Positions 13,689 through 22,589 of a DNA stretch of 64,000 nucleotides are shown here, one piece after another. The stretch covers positions 2,691,001 through 2,755,000 of the forward strand of contig NZ_JABWRZ020000001.1 in NCBI RefSeq assembly GCF_014269185.2, read 5' to 3'. This DNA is from Pseudomonas oryzicola (GTDB lineage: Bacteria; Pseudomonadota; Gammaproteobacteria; Pseudomonadales; Pseudomonadaceae). The notes beneath the pieces were generated by a model. The model did not search any database and had not been told where the DNA came from. It saw only the letters and a program-made list of their open reading frames with translations. How positions within the stretch are numbered: position 1 is the first letter of the stretch; every line of letters begins with the position of its first letter. The translations under genes and the position numbers were made by a program.

Positions 13689-13704
13689 CATGCTCTTGAG
13701 CATG
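13689..13704. promoter_or_regulatory. perfect 16-bp palindrome before the SPFH operon
   Basis: CATGCTCTTGAGCATG is a 7-2-7 inverted repeat 105 bases upstream of the first SPFH gene. A T run (13712-13716) follows 7 bases later, so it could be a weak terminator for the gene remnant or a regulator site for the operon. The following TGTTATAACGTTAC is AT-rich and promoter-like. Confidence 0.4.
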
Positions 13705-13808
13705 AACAGAATTTTTACATTCCCTGTTATAACGTTACGGCTTGTTGCAAATTGTTACCAGCCTGTTCAGGGCCTGACTCGTGGCGCCTGGCATTTCCTG
13801 GAGTCTTC

Positions 13809-15791
13809 ATGAGCGTCGATCCAGACACCGAGGTCAACGCCCTCGATGGGTTTCCTCGTTTCCAGCGCGCGACGGCGCACGCAAGCAAACTGGTGCGGGT
13901 GACCTATCTGGCACTGACATTCGCCACGCTGTTGTTGATGTTGCAGGGGCTGGTTGGGGTATTCAGCCCCGACTCTCATTGGTTCGTCCTGCTCGCCGTC
14001 AATGCCGCGGCGTTGTTGCTGTTGGCTGCGGCTGCGCAGTCAGCCTGGCGGGTGGCCAACTGGCGCGCGACCCTGCTGGGCGCAACGCCGCTGCAGTTGG
14101 CGTTCTGGCGCAGCGCTACGGTGGAAACTACCGAGCCGCAATCGCTCAGCCGTTTCGATCGCTGGTGCGCGCAGATGGGTGAAGCGTGCCGAAGGCAATT
14201 GCACAAGCTTGGTGCCGAGACGCCCTGGCTTGCAGGCCTTGCAGGGCTGGCGCTGCTCTTGGTCAAAGGCGCCTGGCGCTTTGATTTGCCCGTACCGCTG
14301 GTCGCCGGTCAGGTGACCTGGGTTGCGATCGGCATCCTGGCCGTGTTCGCGTTCTGCCTGGTCGTGGCCGAGCGCCACCTGACGGCAGAAAGCACGGCGA
14401 CCTGGCCCGAGGCCAAGGCGCTTGCGGCGTTGGTTCGGGTGGTCATCGCTGTACAGGTGTTGACCATTGGCTGCCTGGTCTTTGTCGATGGCGAACGACT
14501 GTGGCCGGCGCGCCTGGCGGTGCTGATAGGTGTGCTGCCAGGGCTGGCAGCGTTCGAGCTGCTGTCGCGGGCAGTGTTTGCGTTGTTTCGCCCGTGGCGC
14601 CCACGCGAAGAGCCTGCGCTGGTAGCGCGCAGCCTGGTTGGCGACATGCTGCAATGGCCACCGCGCCCGATCACAGTGCTGCAGAACGAATTACACCAGC
14701 GCCTGGGTATCGACCTGCGCCAGGTATGGGCTTTTGCCTTCATGCGCAGAGCGTTCTTGCCTGTAGCGGCGCTGGTGGCGTTGGTCGGTTGGTTGTTGAC
14801 CGGCATCGTGGAAGTGCCGATGAACAGTCGCGGCGTATATGAACGTTTTGGCAAGCCAGTGGAGGTGTATCAGCCGGGCTTGCATGTCGGCCTGCCTTGG
14901 CCTTTCGGCAAGGTACTCAGCATAGACAACAGTATCATCCATGAGCTGGCAACTTCCAACGCGGCCAATGCGGCGGGCCCATTGGCCGCTGCCGAGGGGG
15001 CAGCCCCGGCATCGGCCAATCGGCTGTGGGACACCACCCACCTGAGCGAGAACTCACAGGTTATCGCCGGCGCCGAGGGCGGGCGCCAGGGCTTGCAGAT
15101 CGTGAACATGGACGTGCGTTTCATCTACCGTATCGGCATGAGTGACGCGGCGGCTCTCGCGGCAACCTACCACAGCACCGACGTTGTGCAACTGCTGCGC
15201 AGCGTTGCCAACCGCGTGCTGGTTCACGATTTTGCCGGCCGCTCGCTGGATGGTTTGCTCGGTGCCGAGCGTACGGCGCTAGGCCGTGACATAGGCCGTG
15301 CCGTGCAGGCGGACCTGGACCGGATGGACAGCGGGGTGGAACTGCTGGCAACTTCGGTGGAGGCGATTCACCCGCCAGCGGGCGCGGCCCATGCCTACCA
15401 TGCCGTGCAGGCTGCGCAGATCAGCGCCCAGGCGCTGATCGCCCGCGATCGTGGCCAGGCCATGCAAACGCTCAACCAGGCGCGCTTCACGGCAACATCG
15501 CTGACCGACAAGGCCACAGCCGACGCGCACGAAACCGAAACCGCGGCCAACACCGCCGCGCTGCGATTTGCCGCCGAACGCACCGCGTGGCAGCACGCTG
15601 GCCAGGCTTTTCTGCTGGAGCAGTACCTGGAGCGTTTGTCGCAGGGGATGGCCGGGGCAAGCAGCCTGATCATCGACCACCGCCTGGCGGCAACCCAGGC
15701 ACCGACCCTGGACCTGCGCAGCTTCGCTGTGCCTGTCGACCCTACACAGCCAGTACCCGCATCCGGACGCACCCAGGAGCGTAACCATTGA
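13809..15791 (+). CDS. HflK-like SPFH protein with multi-span membrane N-terminus
   Basis: 660 residues from the ATG at 13809, with GGAG 6 bases upstream; a start at 13752 is open but lacks a ribosome site. About seven hydrophobic segments occupy residues 30-335, then an SPFH/prohibitin domain begins at SRGVYERFGKPVEVYQPGLH and continues through VVQLLRSVANRVLVHDFAGR to an Ala/Gln/Arg-rich coiled coil (HAVQAAQISAQALIARDRG). Ordinary HflK has one N-terminal span, so the large membrane part is unusual. It likely forms a membrane microdomain scaffold with the next two SPFH proteins. The stop overlaps the next start as TTGA. Confidence 0.82.
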   Translation: MSVDPDTEVNALDGFPRFQRATAHASKLVRVTYLALTFATLLLMLQGLVGVFSPDSHWFVLLAVNAAALLLLAAAAQSAWRVANWRATLLGATPLQLAFWRSATVETTEPQSLSRFDRWCAQMGEACRRQLHKLGAETPWLAGLAGLALLLVKGAWRFDLPVPLVAGQVTWVAIGILAVFAFCLVVAERHLTAESTATWPEAKALAALVRVVIAVQVLTIGCLVFVDGERLWPARLAVLIGVLPGLAAFELLSRAVFALFRPWRPREEPALVARSLVGDMLQWPPRPITVLQNELHQRLGIDLRQVWAFAFMRRAFLPVAALVALVGWLLTGIVEVPMNSRGVYERFGKPVEVYQPGLHVGLPWPFGKVLSIDNSIIHELATSNAANAAGPLAAAEGAAPASANRLWDTTHLSENSQVIAGAEGGRQGLQIVNMDVRFIYRIGMSDAAALAATYHSTDVVQLLRSVANRVLVHDFAGRSLDGLLGAERTALGRDIGRAVQADLDRMDSGVELLATSVEAIHPPAGAAHAYHAVQAAQISAQALIARDRGQAMQTLNQARFTATSLTDKATADAHETETAANTAALRFAAERTAWQHAGQAFLLEQYLERLSQGMAGASSLIIDHRLAATQAPTLDLRSFAVPVDPTQPVPASGRTQERNH

Positions 15792-16786
15792 ATTCCCACT
15801 CTGCACACGGTCATGACCACAGCCACGCTCACGAGCATGACCATGGCCGCAAGCTTGCCCGGCCGGCTTGGCTACGCCTTGGCGTGGCATTGCTGCTTGT
15901 TTTGGTGATGGCTGCGACGGCGTGTCTTGTCCAGGTTCGGGTGGGCGAGGCAACGGTCATCACGCGCTTCGGCAACCCGTCGCGCGTGCTGATGGAGCCT
16001 GGCCTGAATTGGCGCTGGCCGGTGCCGTTCGAGGCCGCGGTGCCGGTCGACCTACGCCTGCGCACGACCTCAAGCGGGCTGCAGGATGTCGGTACCCGCG
16101 ACGGCCTGCGCATCATTGTCCAGGCCTACATCGCCTGGCAGGTAGCACCCGACCCGCAGAGCATCCAGTTGTTCATGCGAGCGGTGCAGAACCAGCCGGA
16201 CGAGGCGGCGCGGCAGATTCGCACCCTGCTGGGTTCGGCACTGGAAACCACTGCCAGCGGCTTCGAACTGGCAGACCTGGTCAATGTCGACGCCAGCCGG
16301 GTGCGTATCGATGCGTTCGAGCAGCGCCTGCAGGATCGGATCGAGCAGCAACTGATCAACACTTATGGGGTACGTGTGGTGCAGGTGGGCCTCGAGCGTC
16401 TGACCTTGCCCAAGGTAACCCTCGATGCCACTGTCGACCGTATGCGTGCCGAACGCGAAACCATCGCCACCGAGCGCACTGCAGAAGGCAAGCGCAAGGC
16501 TGCCGAAATCCAGTCAGCCGCCGAACGCGACGCCAGGATCCTGCAAGCCGACGCGAACGTGAAGGCCGCACAGATCCAGGCCCAGTCACAAGTGCAGGCG
16601 GCGGACATCTATGGCAAGGCATACGCCGGTGCGCCAGAGCTGTACACCTTGCTGCGCTCGCTCGATACCCTGGGCTCGGTCATCAACCCTGCCACGCGCC
16701 TGGTGTTGCGAACCGACGCGGCGCCGTTCCGTGCGCTGGTGGAAGGGCCCGCGTTGCCAGTTGGAGCTGACCATGGCCATCGCTGA
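15788..16786 (+). CDS. HflC-like SPFH protein with His-rich N-terminus
   Basis: 332 codons beginning with TTG. Residues 2-20 (NSHSAHGHDHSHAHEHDHG) contain eight His alternating with Asp, Glu and Ala, a probable metal-binding tail on the cytoplasmic side. One membrane segment (LRLGVALLLVLVMAATAC) precedes an SPFH domain (VGEATVITRFGNPSRVLMEP, GLRIIVQAYIAWQVAPDPQS) and a coiled coil (AERETIATERTAEGKRKAAE). The architecture is that of HflC, but the metal tail is unusual and is shared with the P-type ATPase two genes on. It overlaps both neighbours and is surely in the same operon. Confidence 0.85.
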   Translation: MNSHSAHGHDHSHAHEHDHGRKLARPAWLRLGVALLLVLVMAATACLVQVRVGEATVITRFGNPSRVLMEPGLNWRWPVPFEAAVPVDLRLRTTSSGLQDVGTRDGLRIIVQAYIAWQVAPDPQSIQLFMRAVQNQPDEAARQIRTLLGSALETTASGFELADLVNVDASRVRIDAFEQRLQDRIEQQLINTYGVRVVQVGLERLTLPKVTLDATVDRMRAERETIATERTAEGKRKAAEIQSAAERDARILQADANVKAAQIQAQSQVQAADIYGKAYAGAPELYTLLRSLDTLGSVINPATRLVLRTDAAPFRALVEGPALPVGADHGHR

Positions 16787-17813
16787 ACAGTTGTCGTCGC
16801 GGTTACCCGACAGCCCTTGGCTGCAGTCAGGGCGCATCGGCTTTCTGGTGCTCTACGTGGTGACCCTGCTGGCGGCAGTGGGCTGGCTGTTCGGCAACGT
16901 GCGCCAGGTGGGGCCGGAAAGCCGCGCGGTGGTGTTGCGCCTCGGCGCCGAGGCACGTATCCAGAATGCCGGCCTGCTGCTGGCATGGCCGCAACCGTTC
17001 GAGCAGGTAGTGATGTTGCCCTCGGCAGGGCGTGTTACCGAGCGTCGGGTCGAGGTGCTGCTGCGCTCGGAGTTGGCGCAGAAATCCGACAAGGACGGCT
17101 CGCTGGCCAGTGATGCCACGGCAGGCTCCGGGTTTCTGCTGACCGGCGATGCCGGCGCCGTACAACTGGACGTGCGGGTGTTCTACACCGTGACCGACCC
17201 GTATGCTTTCGCGCGCCAGCGACCGCATGTCGAGGCCGCCCTGGACCGCCTGGTGGAGCGCAACGCGGTACTGATCTGTGCCTCGCGCGACATGGATGCC
17301 ATCCTGGTGGCGCGCCCTGAACTGGTTGGGACGGATGCTCAGGTGGCCGAGCACCGCGAACAACTTCGCGGCGACCTGCAACAGGGCATCAATGCCAGCC
17401 TGGCGCGTCTGCGCTCGGCCGGGGCCAGCCTGGGGATCGAGGTGGCGCGGGTCGACATCCAGTCCTCCTTGCCCTGGTCCGCGGTCAGTGCGTTCAACGC
17501 CGTGCTCACCGCGAGCCAGCAGGCCGAGCAGGCTGTGGCAAAGGCCCGCAACGACGCCGCACGTCAACTGCAACAGGCCACCCAGGCGGCAGATCACACG
17601 GTACAAGTGGCCCAGGCCGAGGCCAGTGAACGGCTGGCGCGAGCGCAGGCCGAGACGGCCACGATCGTCGGCTTGACGCAACAGCAGGATCCGCAACTGT
17701 TGCTACGCCTCTACCAGCAGCGCGTACCGGCAATTCTTGCCCGCGCTGGCTCGGTCACCACCGTCAACAAGGATGATGCCGGGCACATGATCCTGCAGGG
17801 GCCCAAGCCATGA
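16773..17813 (+). CDS. third SPFH/HflC-like protein
   Basis: 346 residues from the ATG at 16773, which lies inside the end of the previous gene (14-base overlap) with GGAG 6 bases before it. One membrane span (IGFLVLYVVTLLAAVGWLFG) is followed by a divergent SPFH domain (QVGPESRAVVLRLGAEARIQ, AVQLDVRVFYTVTDPYAFAR, VEAALDRLVERNAVLICAS) and an Ala/Gln-rich coiled coil (EQAVAKARNDAARQLQQATQ). Three different SPFH proteins in one operon suggest a hetero-oligomeric ring or cage around a membrane partner, probably the ATPase encoded next. Confidence 0.82.
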   Translation: MAIAEQLSSRLPDSPWLQSGRIGFLVLYVVTLLAAVGWLFGNVRQVGPESRAVVLRLGAEARIQNAGLLLAWPQPFEQVVMLPSAGRVTERRVEVLLRSELAQKSDKDGSLASDATAGSGFLLTGDAGAVQLDVRVFYTVTDPYAFARQRPHVEAALDRLVERNAVLICASRDMDAILVARPELVGTDAQVAEHREQLRGDLQQGINASLARLRSAGASLGIEVARVDIQSSLPWSAVSAFNAVLTASQQAEQAVAKARNDAARQLQQATQAADHTVQVAQAEASERLARAQAETATIVGLTQQQDPQLLLRLYQQRVPAILARAGSVTTVNKDDAGHMILQGPKP

Positions 17814-17883
17814 GCGCAGTGCCTTGCCCACTCGATCCTTGCCGGCCCGCCCCGGCTCACGTTCATTTCTGGAGCTGCTCGCG

Positions 17884-19878
17884 ATGAGTACCCACCACTG
17901 CCATGGCCACGGGCATCACCATCACGCCCATACCCACCTCACCTCGGGCTTGCTGTCGCAGGCCGAACGGCGCACGGCCGGTCGCCAGCTGATCCTGGCA
18001 ATGCTGGCACTGGGGCTTCTGGGGTTGGGGCTGGTCTGGCGCTGGCTGACGCCAACCCAGGAGGGGGTCAGCCAGATGCTCCTGGGCGTTGCCTCGCTAC
18101 TGGTAGCCATCCCGGTCTTGCGCGCGTCCTGGCACAGCCTGTTGCATCCTAGCCTGCACGGTATCACCGACCAGCTTATCGGCCTGGCCATGCTGGGCGC
18201 CTGGGCGACCGGTGACCTGGCCACTGCGGCACTGCTGCCAATCATCATGATCTTCGGCCATATCCTCGAAGAGCGCAGCGTGCTGGGTGCGCAGGAAGCC
18301 ATTGCCGCGCTTGGCCAGTTGACACGCAGCCATGCACGCCTGATCGGTGCCGATGGCCAGGTGCGCGAGGTCGACAACGCCAGCCTTGCGCCTGGCGACC
18401 AGGTCGAGGTCCGAGCCGGCGACCGCGTGCCCGCCGATGGCCGGGTCGTCGCAGGGCAGGCGAGCCTCGATACCGCGGCCATCACCGGCGAATCCGTCCC
18501 GCAGGAAGTCAGCCCTGGCATGGATATCCATGGTGGCTCGATCAACCTCGATGGCCTGCTGCGCGTGGAAGTCACCCGCGTCGGCGAGGACTCTACCTTG
18601 GGCAAGGTGATCGCGCTGATGCAGCGCGCCGAACAGGCCAAGCCGCCAATCACGCGGCTGCTCGAGCGCTACGCTGGGCGCTACATGGTCCTGGTGCTGC
18701 TGATCGCCGCCGCGACCTGGTTCATTACCCGCGATGCGCAGGCCATGCTGGCCGTATTGGTGGCGGCTTGCCCGTGTGCATTGGTGCTGTCCGCGCCGGC
18801 GACAGCAGTGGCAGGCATTGCCGTCGCCGCTCGGCACGGCATCCTGATTCGCGGGTCGGCCTTTCTCGAGGAACTCGCCGACCTGTCTTCGCTGGTGATC
18901 GACAAGACCGGTACCCTGACCTACGGCAACCTGCGTCTGCGCAGCGTGGTCGACATCTCGAGTTCGTTGTCGCAGGCCGCCATCATCGAACTGGCCGCCA
19001 GTCTCGGTGCGGCCAGTAGCCACCCGGTCAGCCGGGCCCTGGCGTCGTTGGTGGCGCATGACCGGCATCTGCCGCTGGTGGATGTTCAGGAGCGCCAGGG
19101 TTTTGGCGTAGTGGCCCGCGCGGTCGAGGGCGAAGCCGCATTGGGCCGCCCGGAGCTGTTCAGCCAATTGGGCATCGAAGTGCCCACACTGCCTGAACAT
19201 GATGGCCCGATTGCTGGCCTGGCCCTGAATGGCCAGTTTCTGGCCTGGCTGCTTCTGGCCGACAATGTGCGCGCCGAAGCCGCCGAGGCGATGCAGCAGT
19301 TGCGAGAGCTGGGCCTTGAGCGCCAGTTGCTGTTGACCGGTGACCGCAAGCGTGTGGCCGAAGCGATCGCTGCCCAGCTTGGTATCACGCGGGTGGTAGC
19401 CGAAGCATTGCCGGAAGACAAAATGCAGCAGGTCAACCATGAGCTGCAGATTGGCCTGCGGCCGCTGGTGGTCGGCGATGGCATCAATGATTCACTGGCG
19501 CTGAAAGCCGGTGTGGTGGGGGTGGCGATCGGTGCGGGCGGCGCTGATATCGCGCTGGCCGCAGCGGATATCGTGCTGATCAACGGTGACCTGCGGCGCC
19601 TGGGCACCTGCATCCGCCTCAGCCGCCGCTGCCGTCGCACCCTGCAAGTGAATGTGCTGATCGGCCTGGGCTGGACCTTGGCCATTGTCGTCGCGGCAGC
19701 GTTTGGCATCCTCGGGGCTGCAGGGGCAATGGTCGCGGCGTTGTTGCACAACCTCAGCACATTGCTGGTGTTGACCAATTCCGGGCGTCTTTTACGGTAT
19801 GACGAGAGGAACCTGGAGCACAGCAGCCTGTTGCCAGCCCCGGAGCCACGCTCTGCTCATGCAGGCGGTGCCCGGTAG
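17884..19878 (+). CDS. His-rich P1B-type metal-transporting ATPase
   Basis: 664 residues from the ATG at 17884. Residues 4-18 (HHCHGHGHHHHAHTH) form a dense His tail in place of the usual CxxC heavy-metal domain. Family motifs are complete: TGES in AAITGESVPQE, ion-site CPC at 296-298, phosphorylated Asp340 in DKTGTLTYG, HP at 380, and GDGINDSLALK. The CPC type and lack of CxxC domain fit Zn/Cd/Co/Pb exporters (ZntA/CadA group). It follows three SPFH genes in the same direction. Its 3' end overlaps the convergent cyclase gene by 22 bases. The metal is inferred. Confidence 0.88.
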   Translation: MSTHHCHGHGHHHHAHTHLTSGLLSQAERRTAGRQLILAMLALGLLGLGLVWRWLTPTQEGVSQMLLGVASLLVAIPVLRASWHSLLHPSLHGITDQLIGLAMLGAWATGDLATAALLPIIMIFGHILEERSVLGAQEAIAALGQLTRSHARLIGADGQVREVDNASLAPGDQVEVRAGDRVPADGRVVAGQASLDTAAITGESVPQEVSPGMDIHGGSINLDGLLRVEVTRVGEDSTLGKVIALMQRAEQAKPPITRLLERYAGRYMVLVLLIAAATWFITRDAQAMLAVLVAACPCALVLSAPATAVAGIAVAARHGILIRGSAFLEELADLSSLVIDKTGTLTYGNLRLRSVVDISSSLSQAAIIELAASLGAASSHPVSRALASLVAHDRHLPLVDVQERQGFGVVARAVEGEAALGRPELFSQLGIEVPTLPEHDGPIAGLALNGQFLAWLLLADNVRAEAAEAMQQLRELGLERQLLLTGDRKRVAEAIAAQLGITRVVAEALPEDKMQQVNHELQIGLRPLVVGDGINDSLALKAGVVGVAIGAGGADIALAAADIVLINGDLRRLGTCIRLSRRCRRTLQVNVLIGLGWTLAIVVAAAFGILGAAGAMVAALLHNLSTLLVLTNSGRLLRYDERNLEHSSLLPAPEPRSAHAGGAR

Positions 19879-20894
19879 ACTACCTGGTCACGCCCTTGCT
19901 GTTTGGCCGTGTACAGCCCTGTATCGGCGCGGTTCAGCGCGTCCTCCATCGTTTCAGCGTTGGCGAACAGGGTGCAGCCTATGCTCAGGCTGACGTTCAA
20001 TTGACCGTTGGCCAACTGCATCGGTGCGCTACCGACCAGTTCACGGATTCGTTCGGCGATGCGCCGCAGCTCTTCGCTGTCCTTGACCTGCAATATGGCG
20101 ACAAATTCTTCACCGCCATGGCGCACCAGCAGGTCATCGGGGCGAAGTGCCGCGCGCAGACGCCGGGCACATTCGCAGAGCACTTTGTCGCCGCCGGAAT
20201 GGCCGTACCGGTCATTGATGGATTTGAAATGATCCAGGTCTGCATAAATTGCACCCAGCTGTAAGCCATTCTGCTCGGCCAATCGCCGCTGATGCCCTTC
20301 GAAGGCCGCCAACGCGCCGCGGTTCCACAGTTGAGTCAGCGGATCGAGCAAGGCTTTGCGCTGCTCGCGATCCATTTCAAGGCGTAGATCGCGGTTGACC
20401 TGCGCCAGGGCCCGGAGTTGCAGGTAGCCTTCCGCGAGTGTGGCCAGGTCCTTGAAATTCGCTTGCTGGGCTTTGCTGAGCTCACGCGGCCGAGGGTCGA
20501 ACATGCACAGCGTACCGATGGCTTTGCCGTTTCCGGCGCGCAGGGGGTGGCCGGCATAGAAGCGGATATAGGGTGCGTTGAGTACCAGCGGATTGTCGAC
20601 GAAGCGCGTATCGTACCTGGCATCGGCGACCATCAAGGTATCTTCGCCGAGAATGGCGTAGCCGCAGAAGGAGACACTGCGTGTCGTCTCGCTGGCTTCG
20701 AGCCCTATACGCGCCTTGAACCACTGGCGGTCCTGATCGATAAGGCTGATAAGCACAGTGTCGACGTGGGCCAGGTCCTGGGTGAGCCGCACCAGGGTAT
20801 CGAGGTAATGCTCGGCAGGCGTGTCGACCAGGTTCATGTCGTCGAGTGTGCGCTGGCGCAACGCTTCGTCAGCGGGTAACGGACAAGCTGGCAT
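19857..20894 (-). CDS. GAF-GGDEF diguanylate cyclase
   Basis: 345 codons. An N-terminal GAF domain (residues about 30-160: VDTVLISLIDQDRQWFKARI, SFCGYAILGEDTLMVADARY, GHPLRAGNGKAIGTLCMFDP) precedes a short helical linker and a GGDEF domain (LDPLTQLWNRGALAAFEG, ADLDHFKSINDRYGHSGGD). The active site is GGEEF at 260-264, and an inhibitory site RPDD (RxxD) lies exactly five residues before it at 251-254, so the enzyme should make c-di-GMP and be product-inhibited. There is no signal peptide, so it is cytosolic. The GAF ligand is unknown. It ends inside the metal ATPase gene (convergent). Confidence 0.9.
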   Translation of the reverse strand: MPACPLPADEALRQRTLDDMNLVDTPAEHYLDTLVRLTQDLAHVDTVLISLIDQDRQWFKARIGLEASETTRSVSFCGYAILGEDTLMVADARYDTRFVDNPLVLNAPYIRFYAGHPLRAGNGKAIGTLCMFDPRPRELSKAQQANFKDLATLAEGYLQLRALAQVNRDLRLEMDREQRKALLDPLTQLWNRGALAAFEGHQRRLAEQNGLQLGAIYADLDHFKSINDRYGHSGGDKVLCECARRLRAALRPDDLLVRHGGEEFVAILQVKDSEELRRIAERIRELVGSAPMQLANGQLNVSLSIGCTLFANAETMEDALNRADTGLYTAKQQGRDQVVYRAPPA

Positions 20895-20984
20895 ATCTGA
20901 GTCTCCATTCCTCGGTTTGCCGCGTCTGGGCGTGGCTGGCAGCTTCTGTAGCGCCTTCAGACAAGCACAGCATAGGTCATGGCG

Positions 20985-21512
20985 TCAGGGCCGGGGGAAG
21001 CGCCAGTCTGCTGCGCGAACCACCTGACAAAACGGGCCATCAAGCGTTGCGTTGTGGTGCGCGACGATATCCCTGGCTTTCATCAGCGGTGTATCCGAGC
21101 AGGAATGGCCCTCTGCAACGAGCACAGCGGCAAACCCGAGATCACGGGCTACCCTGCAGGTGCTGTCGACGCAATATTGGGTTTTCAGGCCTGTGATTAC
21201 CACGCCGCTAGCACCGCAAGCGCGCAGCTGGGCAGCCAGGCTGGTGTCTTCGAAGGCATTGGGCCGGCGCTTCTCGAATACCACTTCGCCGCCCAGAAGC
21301 TTGAGTTCTGGTGCAATCAGCGTTGCGGGGCTGCCGGGCTCGATTGGCGAGCCGGCTGGCCCCACGTGGCGCGCGAGAAAGATCGGGGCGCCTGCACTGC
21401 GTGCCTGGTCCATCAGGGTATTCAAGGTTTCCAGCAACGCTTCACAGCGCCAGGGTTTTTCGGCGCCGTGAACAAGCCCAACCTGGATGTCGAGTATCAA
21501 TAGGGCATACAT
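20985..21512 (-). CDS. isochorismatase-family cysteine hydrolase
   Basis: 175 codons from MYALLILDIQVGLVHGAEKP; AAGGAG lies 8 bases upstream. The catalytic triad of the family is visible: Asp8 (LDIQ), Lys81 (VFEKRRPNAFEDT) and Cys114 (GLKTQYCVDST), with the cis-peptide region VVITGLKT. Members include nicotinamidases, N-carbamoylsarcosine amidases and other amidohydrolases; the substrate cannot be assigned. A rho-independent terminator and a Thr-rich leader ORF lie upstream on the same strand, which may make expression conditional. Confidence 0.85.
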   Translation of the reverse strand: MYALLILDIQVGLVHGAEKPWRCEALLETLNTLMDQARSAGAPIFLARHVGPAGSPIEPGSPATLIAPELKLLGGEVVFEKRRPNAFEDTSLAAQLRACGASGVVITGLKTQYCVDSTCRVARDLGFAAVLVAEGHSCSDTPLMKARDIVAHHNATLDGPFCQVVRAADWRFPRP

Positions 21513-21550
21513 GGCTGCATCTCCTTGCGTGGAGCCAGCGATGCACGGGG

Positions 21551-21585
21551 CAGAAAAAAGGCCCGTCCATCGCTGGCGGGCCTTT
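21551..21585 (-). terminator. rho-independent terminator upstream of the cysteine hydrolase gene
   Basis: Read on the minus strand, AAAGGCCCG (21585-21577) pairs with CGGGCCTTT (21565-21557) around an 11-base loop, and six T follow. It ends about 40 bases before the hydrolase start. It could terminate yedK transcription or act as an attenuator for the hydrolase. Confidence 0.75.
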
Positions 21586-21605
21586 GAAGTTCGTCTGCTA
21601 TACGC

Positions 21606-21677
21606 TCACGACACCTCGCACGCTCCGCCTGCAGCGGTCGTGGTGGTAGTGGTCGAGGTCAGGCAATCGTTGATCAT
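21606..21677 (-). CDS. candidate Thr-rich leader peptide (23 aa)
   Basis: A minus-strand ORF begins MINDCLTSTTTTTTAAGG and stops five residues later at 21606, with seven Thr codons, six of them consecutive (ACC, ACT, ACC, ACC, ACG, ACC). The bases straight after the Thr codons (GCTGCAGGCGG) can pair with the 5' arm of the downstream terminator (CCGCCAGC), the layout of a ribosome-stalling attenuator. The weak point is the lack of a clear ribosome site before the ATG. Confidence 0.4.
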   Translation of the reverse strand: MINDCLTSTTTTTTAAGGACEVS

Positions 21678-21739
21678 GCAGCGAAGCTAGCAATAACGCA
21701 GCGAACTGGCAAGACACTCGCTACCTTGAAATGCACGCG

Positions 21740-22405
21740 TCAGCGCAGCGGAACGATCAGTTCAGCGCCCTGGTTGCGCACATTTCCCACGGCCGCGCTC
21801 ACCCGGTACCATTCGAAGTGCTCTGCGGGTTCACCCAGGTTGAGCACCAGTTGCTCCGCCTGCTCGCTCGGCATGTCGGCGACGATCCACGCGCGAGCCA
21901 GTTCTGGCGCGAGCACGACAGGCCTGCGATCGTGCACATCCACCAGGCCGCCCTGGGCATCGGCGGTGATGATCACGAAGCCGTCGCAGGCGTTGCCGGC
22001 AAATTGGCCAATCGATGCACACAGGGCAGGGTGCCCATCCCGGCGGCGGATGTAATAAGGCTGTTTCCGCGGCCCGCCTTCATCGACCCATTCATACCAG
22101 CCGTCGACTGGCGTGATCGCCCGGTACGGCCAGATCGCCCGGAAGAAGGGGCCGTGTGCCACTTTTTCCACACGGGCATTGATTGGCGCTGTGCGGTCAG
22201 TCGCCCAGTGCGGCCGCCATCCCCATTTCACCAGGTCTGCCCGCAGGCCTGCGTGATCCACCCGCAGCACGGCCACCGGCGTTGTCGGCGCGATATTGTA
22301 GCGACCCAGGGGCTGCTCGCCGACATTGTTCCGCCAGGCTTGCGGCAAGCTCAGGGTTGCAACGAAATCATGGATGCCCCGGTACTGGCTCAGCCTGCCA
22401 CACAT
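21740..22405 (-). CDS. yedK: SOS response-associated peptidase / abasic-site shield (YedK, HMCES family)
   Basis: 221 residues from the ATG at 22405, chosen because the family needs Cys at position 2: MCGRLSQYRGIHDFV. Cys2 forms a thiazolidine link to abasic sites in single-stranded DNA. The other conserved parts are present: NIAPTTPVAVLR, WGWRPHWATD, PINARVEKV with Glu80, PVDGWYEW and VDVHDRRPVVL. GAGG lies just before the start. The protein protects stalled forks from abasic-site breakage. No LexA box was seen next to it. Confidence 0.92.
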   Translation of the reverse strand: MCGRLSQYRGIHDFVATLSLPQAWRNNVGEQPLGRYNIAPTTPVAVLRVDHAGLRADLVKWGWRPHWATDRTAPINARVEKVAHGPFFRAIWPYRAITPVDGWYEWVDEGGPRKQPYYIRRRDGHPALCASIGQFAGNACDGFVIITADAQGGLVDVHDRRPVVLAPELARAWIVADMPSEQAEQLVLNLGEPAEHFEWYRVSAAVGNVRNQGAELIVPLR

Positions 22406-22589
22406 ACCTCGCCCTCCTGCCCTGGCGGATAAGCATAGCCCGCCGTGTGGTGCCGGGTGGAATGATGAGCAGCCTGGCGCAAGCTGCCATTTGGCGGGGA
22501 TTTTCTCGCCCGGAGAAAACTCATGGGCTCCGCCCGTCATCAACAGGAGTGACGGCAGTACGGATCAAGCGGTACAGGAGGGTCACCTG

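Noticed and set aside
13729..13745. TGTTATAACGTTACG as a Zur box for the metal-ATPase operon
   Set aside because: Only the left half fits the Zur consensus; the right half lacks the complementary ATAACA.
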